Shown piece by piece: positions 36,281 through 47,100 of a stretch of 64,000 bases of DNA. Made by a program: the position numbers and the translations under genes. The DNA is from Hypsibius dujardini (Eukaryota > Tardigrada > Eutardigrada > Parachela > Hypsibiidae), in contig LRSR01013122.1 in the NCBI GenBank assembly GCA_001579985.1, positions 124,001 through 188,000 of the forward strand, read 5' to 3'. Each line of letters begins with the position of its first letter. Within the stretch, counting starts at the first letter, position 1. Below the pieces are notes generated by a model. That model saw only the letters and a program-made list of their open reading frames with translations. It made no database searches and was not told where the DNA came from.

Positions 36281-36877
36281 TCAGACAATTTCTTTGGACA
36301 AAGTGAGGTAGATGACCTCAAAAACGGAGGCATTCAGCGCCAGCACCAGCATAATGGCATGCAACAAATTTCGAATTCGTCTCAAACGTCGACTCTCCTT
36401 CTCAAATGCCACTTTATCCACAGCAGCTTCTGAGAAGTCCTCCGCGATAGAAGTCGCCGCACTCCCAAGATAGAACAGATATGACAATACTCCGACAATA
36501 GCAAATTGAACGAGAAGCAGGAAAACGATCGTCAGCAATAACATGACCGCCCGAGTGTCCCACTCGATGACTTTGTCAAAATCCGCGAGGTCGTCGACAT
36601 TGTTAGCAATTAAGGTACAGTTGAGGACTCCGGTCGTTACAAACGGAAGAGCGGCACTTTGCGATTTGTTCTGGCGGTCTTGATTTTGCGCCTGGTCCTG
36701 CTGCTGTAACCGGAGACGAAGGACTTGATTGTTGCGAACAGCAGCTTGTAATTTGTTCAACGGGACAGCTTGTGAGGTGATCCTGAGCGCTGTAGGTTCG
36801 ACCATCTCGATCTCTTCCCCATTCGGGTCAATCGGTCCTGTTGATAAAGAACTCCGTGTAGCCATAGTGTGGGACAT
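36281..36877 (-). CDS. Ninjurin-like protein 2 (upstream copy)
   Basis: Intronless, 198 aa from the ATG at 36877 (36865 is an alternative). A Gln/Arg-rich hydrophilic N-terminus (LRLRLQQQDQAQNQDRQ) is followed by TTGVLNCTLIANNVDDLADF, matching the ninjurin helix before the spans. The two spans are AVMLLLTIVFLLLVQFAIVG and LLHAIMLVLALNASVFEVIY. Same orientation and domain order as the neighbour at 35356-35970, so a tandem duplicate that has diverged strongly. Confidence 0.68.
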   Translation of the reverse strand: MSHTMATRSSLSTGPIDPNGEEIEMVEPTALRITSQAVPLNKLQAAVRNNQVLRLRLQQQDQAQNQDRQNKSQSAALPFVTTGVLNCTLIANNVDDLADFDKVIEWDTRAVMLLLTIVFLLLVQFAIVGVLSYLFYLGSAATSIAEDFSEAAVDKVAFEKESRRLRRIRNLLHAIMLVLALNASVFEVIYLTLSKEIV

Positions 36878-37834
36878 TATTACGCGCTGCAATATTTAAA
36901 AATAATTATTTCTAGATCCATAGGTATGACCAGACTACGGTACTGTAAGTGCATCTGAAAGTTCAAGTCGCTTATCTGACAGGACAGGAGCTATCCAAAA
37001 GAGTACACAACTAAATAGATAACTCTCCTAACTTGCGATGCACTTGCTTTGTGATTTGTTCAAGCACTTTTACAGTTTAGGCTGTGGGGGTTAATGAGTT
37101 CACGGGAAGCCTTGAAACTTTGCGTTGTGAATACTGAAGGGTATAGCATCAGAAAACAGTCATGTACTAACTAGTATGGCCATTTACTTTAGTATATACG
37201 CTACTGCACATCCGATCACTCTGATCATACCACACACACAAATTCAGTGGCAACCAGAGACGTCAAGAGGGAGGACCGAGAGACCCTGCGCCCCTCTGGA
37301 ATCTCAGTATCGATTTGAAAAATCTGGCCCTAAGTCCTAAGCTGACTTCAAATTGAGATAGAGGCCAAAATTAGCTTATTGGCCCGCCACGAACTCCATT
37401 GTGAAGGCTGCTAATGAGCTGTCTCGATGCCTCGGTTAGACTATATATTCTTAAGGATTTTAGTGCTCTTGGCGTTAGGCCAACATTTTTTACAATGGGT
37501 GGGCCAAGACCAAGGTTGCGCCCCCTCCTAGTTCCAAGCTTCGGGTCGCCCCTGTATCCACAGTAATACAATAATGCACAGAGCGATAAAGAAGGGTGAG
37601 TCACTGCATTGTGTATGGTTTACTGCGGCAGAATGCGCGAAAACCTCGTTGAGACTTTGGAATGTACGACTTTGCTTGCCGTTGAATGAGAATAGTGAGT
37701 AGTGAGTACTAGTACTACACTGTATGCTTTTTGTTCCCCCAACAGACACTAGTACAACACATCCGGATATCGTTTGTAGAATCAATTCAACGTCTTTTTT
37801 AATTTAAAGAAAGTCAGCTACCACTGCTGAAAAG
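36878..37834. other. Intergenic with hAT-like remnant
   Basis: No gene seen. Holds the possible element at 37245-37554. Confidence 0.4.
37245..37554. mobile_element. Possible hAT-type non-autonomous remnant
   Basis: The left end CAGTGGCAACCAGAG and the inverse of the right end, CAGGGGCGACCCGAAG, look like imperfect hAT terminal repeats (CAGKGGCR...). Both ends have G/C-rich subterminal GCGCCCC blocks. No 8-bp target duplication is visible, and there is no transposase. Confidence 0.35.
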
Positions 37835-38259
37835 ATGGTTGTTCCTGTAGCACCATTTAAGAGCGAACCGCAAATGGAACAACAGCAGCACATTGCGCCT
37901 GCGGTTCCTGAGACACAACGTAATTCAGTTTTTCCTCAAACGGCAGCCAGCACCAGCAGTACACCTTTTAATTGGGATAGAGCAAAGGAGGATACAATTA
38001 CCGCTTCCAGTACTAATAAGGTAAGTAATGCTTGATGGCCTAGTAGTTTATACCGGGTCGAATAATAATCTCCGCGGCATGCACCACCACTGGAGAAGTA
38101 ACTGTTCTAGTAGAAATGACGTTAACACTCTACATCCGACACATTTGTATTTTGTAGGGCACTAGAAACTAATGCGTTTTGTATGAATTGCAGAAATCGT
38201 CGATATTTAGATTGAAATGGCGGAAACCTCTTGTGAAAGGGGTCTCGCCAGGTCTCTAG
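37835..38259 (+). CDS. Small hypothetical protein
   Basis: Two possible exons (37835-38020, 38194-38259) give 83 aa, Gln/Ser/Thr-rich then basic. The GTAAGT donor and TTGCAG acceptor are good and phases agree. No domain and no signal peptide. May instead be a leader exon of a larger transcript. Confidence 0.35.
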
Positions 38260-38337
38260 AGAAGCTAAAGGCCCACCGATCCTTTGATCCTTTTCGTCCT
38301 ATCATTCCTATCTTACTTCACTTACTATACTACTTCA

Positions 38338-38535
38338 CTACTTGGCCATGGCAGCTTTCGGGAAGGTTTTATGTTCGTCGTTGAGCATATTCAGTAAATG
38401 ATTATTATACGCAGAATCGCCCCTTCCTGCTTTTTTTATACGGTACCTTGTTGAGTTTGGATTCATGTTAGGATGATTTTGATTACTACTTGTATGCATT
38501 CCACTGCTGCTAGTACCCTTTTTAGGATCCAACAT
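38338..38535 (-). CDS. Small Asn/Ser-rich hypothetical protein
   Basis: 65 aa from an ATG start, hydrophilic at the N-terminus and ending in YNNHLLNMLNDEHKTFPK, which has an ordered helical look. Faces the gene at 37835-38259 tail to tail. I do not recognise it. It could also be the last exon of a longer minus-strand gene. Confidence 0.35.
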   Translation of the reverse strand: MLDPKKGTSSSGMHTSSNQNHPNMNPNSTRYRIKKAGRGDSAYNNHLLNMLNDEHKTFPKAAMAK

Positions 38536-39093
38536 TTTTTATGACCTACTGACGCAGTGACGGATTACATTACCGTTATATTTACAGTGTTGTTGGGCTA
38601 CGTGCAATAGAAAGGTTGTTTGTCGTTATTACTGAAGTTTACGACATATACTGGAAGGAGGGATGAAGTTTATTGACCGCACTTATGTCGTTCGTATATC
38701 GCTTCAGTGAGCGGGAGAAGCTGTTGAAGGGCGGCCTCCCTCCCGCGACTGATGCTCAGCATGACGGTTTTTTAATTGCCTAAAGCATATAAGATCTTCC
38801 CCGGCACATCAAATGTCATCGTTGTGGAGAGGAAAGATACAAATGCGCGTACAGTGCTCGTAGTTACAAGTACATGTACACATTCACACATCTGGAGGAT
38901 GATTTCGGTCTGTCGGTTCCTCCCCCTCCTGGGACGTTAAGAGAATATCCCTCTCTGCAACATGGAGCATTAATAGTGGACGACGTTCACCATCACGCTT
39001 CAATTGCACATCATTTCAGTTCACCATTCAGCTGTCAGTTATTACCTGTTTGTGGCCAACAACATCATCAAGCACTATTAGTAGTCGAATAAT
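38536..39093. other. Upstream region of the GPCR gene
   Basis: No gene. A 72-codon frame at 38874-39092 ends immediately before the GPCR ATG and may be an upstream ORF in its leader; no domain. Confidence 0.35.
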
Positions 39094-40503
39094 ATGTCTC
39101 TTGCTCAGGATAACTTCTTTGAGGAACAATCTCCGCCGAATGCGTCCATTATTGAACTATCCGAGGATGAATTTTTCAGTGTGGAAGAACAAATCCTAAA
39201 TATTGTATCACTGGTTCTGTACTCGCTCATTTTGGTCATTGGAATTGCCGGGAATGTGCTGGTCTGCTATGTTACTGTCGGCTATCCAGACATGCGGCGA
39301 AACACTTTCCATCTTTTGTTAGCGTAAGTAATTTATACAAATTGAAAGTAAAACATAGTTTGTTGTCTTATGACATTTGTTTTTAATTACAGTAATCTAA
39401 GCTTGGCGGACTTGCTAGTGCTCGTAACATGTGTCCCTCATGCAATGATGAATGTTTTCAGTGCCGAACAATGGAACAAGGGACTAGCGCTTTGTAACGT
39501 ATTTTCATTACTTTTTGAAAAGTATTTCTTCGGCTTGAAATATTATTGCAATTATTGTCTGTCTTTTGAATAGGCAAAACAACACCAATCATAAAATATG
39601 CCGTGGCTCATGTCTCAATTCTCAACATTTTAGCCATCAGTGTGGAACGCTGGCTCGCAATCCAATACCCGTTGAAAGTAATGTTCACCCCATCGCGACA
39701 CCTCATGGGAACAGTTTACATTACCACTCGCAATCGAATCTTATTCTCAATCATCTCGATTTGGATTATCGGCTTGGTCAGCAGTGCACCGTTTGCCTGG
39801 ATCGCTCGAATTGAGCACCCACTTGATGTGGCCGATGTGGAGGAGGTTGGATTTTGTCGTTCTCGCATGGATGATGAGGAGTGGAAAGTACACTATTTGA
39901 TAGCGATTGTCATCCTGTTCTTCGGAGTACCTTTTGTCCTTCTCTGCATCGTCTACGCGTTTATTGCTCGTCATTTCCTCTGCGGCTTCCGGGTGTCCCA
40001 CGGACCCACGAGAAGCTTACGAGCTCGTAAGAAGGTCGTCCTTATGTTAGCTACTGTGGTAGGTACTTCCTCATATCCATGTCAAACGAACACGTACACC
40101 GACCTGCCAATGCCAAGAATCCGTTCCTTTAGGTTGACGTTAAAAGGCTAACTGTAGGTATGCAACATCAAAGTGTAAATTGATTAATATGGAATTTTTG
40201 TAGGTACTCACGTTCTTCATGTCTCACCTGCCGTTCCGTATCCTCAGTCTTTGGCCGGTTATTTCGCACGAAACGATCGACCAACTCGGAGTCATTAGCC
40301 AATATTCCCTGCTATATGCGGCTCGATTCCTCTTTTACCTGAATAGTGTCAGTCATCCGATTATTTTGTACTGTATGTCGCGTGCCTTTCGACACAAATT
40401 CCGCCACATTCTCTGCTGTCGGCCTCTGCCCGTTGACGGTCAAGTAACCACGGTACCCTTTTTCTTAGTTGATATAAAAATTGACAGACAATTTAAACGC
40501 TGA
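39094..40503 (+). CDS. Class A (rhodopsin-like) peptide-type GPCR
   Basis: Four exons (39094-39323, 39393-39493, 39574-40058, 40204-40503) give 371 aa. N-glycosylation site NAS in the N-terminus. TM1 has GNVLVCYV, TM2 NLSLADLLVLVTCVP, TM3 starts with the disulfide Cys (LALC) and ends SVERWLAIQYPL. ECL2 carries the partner Cys (GFCRS). ICL3 is short and basic (SLRARKKVVLML), TM6 FFMSHLPFRIL, TM7 YLNSVSHPIILY, helix 8 with a Cys pair. Neuropeptide receptor layout; ligand cannot be inferred. DRY is ERW and NPxxY is replaced by HPIIL-Y. A final intron (40438-40516) leading to an immediate stop is an alternative 3' end. Confidence 0.85.
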
Positions 40504-42175
40504 TATCTTTTTTCAGGATGATGAGTAACTTATGCACAAGTCATCCAATTTCAAATCCAAATAGGGCGCCATCAACCTCTGATAGATGGCACCACCGTCG
40601 TCTTTGGAGTAATGGCGACCTCCCTTCTTCTATTGCAGGGATGGGATCTATTGTGCATGATCCATTGAAAACGTATTGACAGCGCATTCGATTGAGACAG
40701 GAAATGCGTTTATTCTATTTGACACTCATCCTTTCTTGCACGTATTCTGGATGAAATAGTCTCCGTTATAAACATCAAGGACTAGATTAGGTTTTTTGTT
40801 GCTGTTTTACGCCTTTTAATTATCTGCCACTATTGTGCGTATATACGCTCTGACACGACGGTTATTCAGACCGTGCGCCATATTAATAGTTTTCGATCTG
40901 GCCAAAATCCGAAAAGGAAACATGCTATATATCCCGCTGTACCCAAAAAATATACCGGCAAAGAGATAAATAAAATGAAAAAGAAGCATTCAATTTTTTC
41001 ATTTTAATTCAGAAGGATTTTCCTAAATTGTTACAGTAGTGCGACAGCTAGACTTATCCGTGTTTATTTGATTCATGAGACATATACCAATATAAATTAA
41101 TAACTTCTGAACTCTTGAAAGATTCTTCCCAACCGGAGTAGAAAGATGTCACAAAAAGATGCCGTTATTCGGTAAAGGAGGAAGTCGGTTGTGTTATTAC
41201 GTGAAGTGTAATGCCTCAGATCCGCGGAATTTTGATTGGCAGTTCAGCTGGAGGGACACATCTCAATCTCACATTCCAAAAAGAAGTGCGCGTGAAAAGG
41301 TCAAAGCGTTACTTTGCAGTTGCACTGAGTACGGCGGTAAGTAAGTTCTCTTTCGCAAGCAAGTTCACAAGTTAATTGACACTAGTGCGATGATTAATCT
41401 GTCGTTATTGGCCCAAGTGGTGCTAAACCCAATGCGGGAGTGCTACAGCGAGAGACTCTAAAATCGAACGTTAAATATAGCTGGGTCTCTGGCTCTCCTT
41501 TCTCCATGCACATAGAACATGTGAGATGGTATATCCCTATCATAAGCAGAAATACTACTACGCACTTGCGTCTCCGTTTCCCACCAAAAAGACCGCCGCT
41601 CCAGGGTCCCTCTAACAGCATTAGCCTAATTATAACCCACCCAATGACGTACGGTGTTGGTCAATTTGCAGGTCGAAGCACATGCCGGTTCTGGCGTTAT
41701 TTCTGCCAGAGCCTGTCACTATCTTTTACACATACTCTACATCTCCTGCCACACCGTAAACTAACCATTTTTTTACCAATTTATTCCACTTTCAATTCTT
41801 AAATTCTTCTCAAAAACGCCACCGATCGCCTCAAAGTATCGCCTTCATTCGAACCCAGCCAGACAGAGAATACTGAATATACTCATGACGTCATGGATCC
41901 ATATGCCTGATGCCCCCCCCCCTCTCTCCCGAAGGCGGCAACCAATAGGAAGCTCAGGCTGAGAAGGATCATCTATCAACTGAGCGACGGTGTTTATCTA
42001 CGCGGTCAGCCGACGAGGAATCTAACGCGTCGTACACTACTACTAGTATAGCCTCCAAAGTGCAAAGAACGTGTCATTATTATTGCACCAAAGGGAAACA
42101 GTCAACTACTCTTGGCATGCAACAAAAGATTCTGACTAGTTTAATTGCTGTTCTCTTTTGCATTTTGCATAGGAA
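40504..42175. other. Intergenic and neuroligin upstream region
   Basis: AT-rich; a TAG acceptor-like site directly before the neuroligin ATG suggests a 5' non-coding exon somewhere here. A 61-codon frame at 41159-41344 has no domain. No other gene seen. Confidence 0.4.
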
Positions 42176-44026
42176 ATGGCTCGAAAAAAAATGTTATCAT
42201 CCTTAACGATGATTTACCTCTTCCTAATAGTGGTCTCATGCAAGGCCTCATCCTACACCCGTCCCTCCACCAAAGTAGTCTCCACTAAATACGGCGTCAT
42301 TCGCGGACTGATGACGCAGTTCTCGTCGGATCTGCGACCGCAGCTGCAGCCGGTCGACTCCTACCTCGGCATTCCGTATGCGGCCTCACCGACCGGCAAC
42401 CTTCGCTTTATGCCACCGACCACGCCGTCCCATTTTGAGGGCGGTGTAAGGAATGCCACATCCTTCGGACCGGTCTGTCCGCAAATCAGTCCCAACGTTA
42501 CCGCCTTGGAAGCTGAGAAGAACACCCCCAAGAGCCGGCTGGATTATTTGAAGAGGCTGGACGTATATTTGCGCAATCAGAGCGAGGACTGTTTGTACTT
42601 AAATATTTACGTTCCGAGCTCGTCCAGAGGTAAGCACATCCACGAAGAATAGTGATAGAGTTTTTTTAACTAACCTTGCAATTGTTTACTCTTACCCATA
42701 ATTACCAAAGACATTGATCAGTATCGATGCTGCCAGCGGACTAATATTAAATGATCATTCTGCCTGTTTTTCTGTGTCTGTCTGACTGTTTGCCTGTCTA
42801 TTGTAATGCTTGTGTGTCTGTTCGGTGTTTTCTTTATACTACAAGCTCGACCCAGTACATGTCCCTGTTTGAAGACTTCAATCTAGTGAGACATTTTAGA
42901 AATTAAAATTGCATTCTATTTTTATGGGCGACCCGCGACCGGAAGTTGAAACTGCAACATTTTAAGAGTGGGCGTATATGATTTATCATGAAGGCAGGGA
43001 AATTAAGGGACAACAATGATGCACAGTAGGAGCTGCTTGACATGGTTTTAACCTCTAGCGCAGTGTGGGCTCAACTGAACTCACGCTGAACGGCGGGAGT
43101 TTCGGTGTGTGTGTGTATGTGTGTTTTTGAAAGGAACGACATGTATAAAGTATTCCTATTATTCCTTCCTTCCTTCCTCGTTCCCATCCCTGCACACAGT
43201 CAGACAACGCAAGCAAGCCCCGAGGCCGTGTTTCCTCTCCTCTTCAAATGCAATTGTAAAAGGCAATATGTACCCGGGAAATTATCGCAGCTTGTCCTTT
43301 AAAAAGGGCGCTTAGATTTTTCCCGCTTCTAGTACTCCTCTAGGCATGCTGTGCAGACAGGGACGTCCAGCCGGCAAGTTGGGAAGGGATATGCAATGCT
43401 TCTGCGTGGGACGCTTGTTATGATGGTTCGCTTGCGCGGTCATGCGTTTAATACGCAAAAGCAGCAGCGTGTCTCGTACCACTAACAGAAATTGGCTCAA
43501 ATTCCAAGCTGTTACACTCGCCCCTACAACATCCACGTCGTGCTTTAAAATGGGAATATATATGTCGGATGAATGAATGAATGAGTGCAGTATCCCGTGA
43601 AAAAGAGTCCAGGAAAAACACAGCCACAGCGAGAGATGGGCCACTGCAGCTCAGGAGGCCTTTATCATTCGTCTATGTAGTCGGATGTTGAGCTCTCGCC
43701 AATGCTATGCACAGGACTTTTCACAGCGCACGAGACAAAAGCGACGAACGCGCGTCCTCGGTTCAACTGGGACGCGAACTGTCAGGGATCTCTTTTCAAC
43801 GCGAAACAATGCAAATAGCATCCCTTTTCTCTGTGAAAGAGCAAGCAACGTTTAGTTAACTCAGACGTGCCAAATGTTTATCTTTTTTTATGTGCTAATC
43901 TTCCTATGGAGCATTTTCCCTGAATCTTTCTCAGGAGAGGCTCTTAGTAACACTCAGTGCCAACGACAAAGACACGCAAACACACAAATGGGCAAACAGG
44001 AAAAGATTATAGACGGTAGACAGCTT

Positions 44027-44069
<43 letters not shown>

Positions 44070-44079
44070 GGACAGACAA

Positions 44080-44121
<42 letters not shown>

Positions 44122-47100
44122 TGACCATACCCTTTTTCGTATAAATTCAAAGGTTGTATGGGAGATGCAATGACTTAGAAGGACAGGAACGCATTTCCCG
44201 AGGTCTCTAGAATAACTTTTCCTCAAATTCGATTTCCAATATGTTCTTTCTCACGCTACAGTTACCGGTGCGAGTCGTCGTGAGACGTACGCAAGAGACT
44301 ACGCGGCTAAACAATAGTTTCCGGTGGCGTGCGATGCTTTCTACTACTGTAGAGTGGTCAGGATTTGTGGGGCAGTGCCGCGCTGCCGCGCACAGGCTGA
44401 AGTGGGGACATGATAATATTTTGCTATATACACGGGATAGTTAAAAGGAGAGAGCCCATTTGAATGGGGCCACTTGGAGAGGAGTCGAATGTCCTGTGAT
44501 TATGTCATTATGTACTCAATATAGCACCGTCAAAATATACAGTTCGCCGACTCGAGACGGCAACTGCAGCAGCATTCGATGGGATTATATTTATATATAT
44601 ATGGATGATATAGGTAAAAGTGGCTGCGATTTGTGGGCAGGACGCATATCTATGCCGTTTTACCAGAATCCGATTTCAAACCGGCAAAACAAAATATACA
44701 ATTACTGTACGTACTATTACTGCCATGATGAAGTAAATATGCTAATTAGATACTAGTACAGTTTTATCTATTGCGCTGCGGATGTTGTAAAAATTGACGG
44801 GCATGCAAGATTTGGAGAAACCTCTGATATGATTATTATTTTGTCTAATCAGTCAAATTAATCTTTTCGATTAAGACATATTGCTTCACTCACTCTGCGA
44901 GTCTACGTCAAGTGGCAGTGTGGAAAAAGCATGGAGAGTGATGCATGAACGGAAACATCACAAGTCTCCGTGTTCGTGTTGAAGACGACTGACTGATGCC
45001 GAGTGCTCTCACTAGAATGCTGACGTAGATCGACAAAATGGCATTTGCCCCATTTGTGTGACATTTGACAGCAAAGACTCGCTTGTATAAAACATTATTG
45101 TGTGCTTTTATTATTTAATGCAATAAAACTTTCTTCCAAAAAGTATCAAATTTTCATGTAAAGAGCTCCAGTTTTCTTAAAATGATCTAATATAGTTATT
45201 GCAATACAGTTATATCTTTTATCAATAATCGCATGACAAAATATACGTATGCATATCTCTAGTAAACCATTTTGTAGACCGATCAAATTTGTCTTGAGCC
45301 CATGGGAGCTCACTCCCATTAACGTTTCCGTTCCACTTCTTTCCAGCGAACAGTTTTTGCATGGGATGAAAATTAAATGTCGACTCCTGCAAGTATAAAG
45401 CAATTATTATGACAGCATGTATTGCTACAAGCGGCCTTTAATAACTGGAACGTACTCCATTTCACTCACAGGCGGTGTATCAGTTTTTTTCTAAAGCGCG
45501 GCACGGGTTCCCTAAATGTCGACAAACGTTTAAATATTCAAGGGAGAGGGAGGGAGGGAGGGATCGAAGCGTGTTCGATGAAGAGGCCATCGAACGGACA
45601 GCTGGATAGACCGGAAGGTTGGTTAATCAGTCTGTTTATCCGGCAGTTATCGTCAAGAATCCACAAGAGTGCCCACGATACTTCCTGGACAGACAGACAG
45701 ACAGATATCTTCTTTTCATTCACGCTTAGGCCTTAAGAAAATGCATACAGACGATAACAGACAGTCAGAGCTTGACCATCCACAGACACAAGGGCAAATA
45801 GGACAGCTCTGATAAAAAACGGCCACAAAGAAAGATTGCGTAGTTTTGAAATGTACATTTCGTGAGTGGAAAAAAGTAATTAGATATGTGGGTTGTAAAT
45901 CCACGGTTGACGTATCTCATAGCAATCATTGTAAATAAATGTTCGATGGAAAAGATAACACGTTGTACGATATGTTAAGACCATTAGGGTGGCGGGAGAC
46001 CTGCAACAGCTGGCCCATTGTCCGTCACCTTCGTACTCATAATGGATCGTTACATTTCAATGGGAAAAGGTTAATCCACCCCAATTCCCCAAGTATCCCC
46101 TCCAGTCACTGCATTTTGTCATTTAGCAAGACTGCATCCCTGAGCTGCTAACATTTCTATATTCTCTTTTCACAACAACGAAAATTAAATACTGCAAACA
46201 AAATAAACATTTTCTTTCATAAATAAAATTTAGTTTAAATATTAAGGGACATCATGAAATTTGGGGCACTAATTTATTTTTGTTTCAGCTAATTCGCAGG
46301 AATAATTTGTTCTTAATTCTTTTCAGTTTCTAACAATGTGTACTTGTGGTGCAATCCAGGCCGTGAACCCAAAGACGACCCTGGGGCGAGCAAACACCGA
46401 CTCTTTCCAAAATCCCGGCTTGTGCCAGAACTGTCCGCACCGGTCGGTTGGTTTTAGAGGAATTATTTCTGCTTAAACAACTATTTTCTCTGGCTATTAA
46501 CAAAAATATATGGAATGTTCGACTTCCTTCCAGACTATGTATTTGAGCAGACCATTTGATACAAAATAGGATTTTAAGGATTTTAGGGATTTTCGAGTTG
46601 GCTTCCGAGAACCCTAAGCTCAAGCAAAGCCAAATTTAACTCGTAGACACCAACGACAGGCAAACACACTGAATCAGGCAAAGATGCAGACACAAAGATG
46701 CAGACAAAGACAAAGACACAGACACAGACACAGACACAGACACAGACACAGACACAGACACAGACACAGACACAGACACAGACACAGACATAGAGCTAAC
46801 GACCGTGGATGGGCACCGACCATCTGGCAAGGTTATACACGGTTGCGCAGACAGTCAATCAGTCAGAGTCTTGTGGACGCCCCATTTCCGGTTTGTCTAG
46901 GCGCAAGGGAACGCAAACATGCAATTTAGAGCGCAAGTCAGCCAGGGAAACGATGGACACGACTGATAGGACACACAAGCATCATTCGCTCCCTGAATCT
47001 TGCTCGTTCACGTCCCGAATGGTGATAAAATCATGAATTATTATGCTTTCACGGCCAGCAAGCACAATATGGGCATTTAAGGAGAAAATTAGGTTTAAAT

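Noticed and set aside
38874-39092. 72-codon frame ending just before the GPCR start
   Set aside because: His/Pro-rich, no domain, no splice support; treated as possible leader ORF only.
43931-44226. Frames of repeated CLSV or DRQT on both strands
   Set aside because: Simple CAGA tetranucleotide repeat in neuroligin intron 1.
46636-46929. SVSVSV and RHRHRH repeat frames
   Set aside because: Translation of the ACACAG hexanucleotide repeat.
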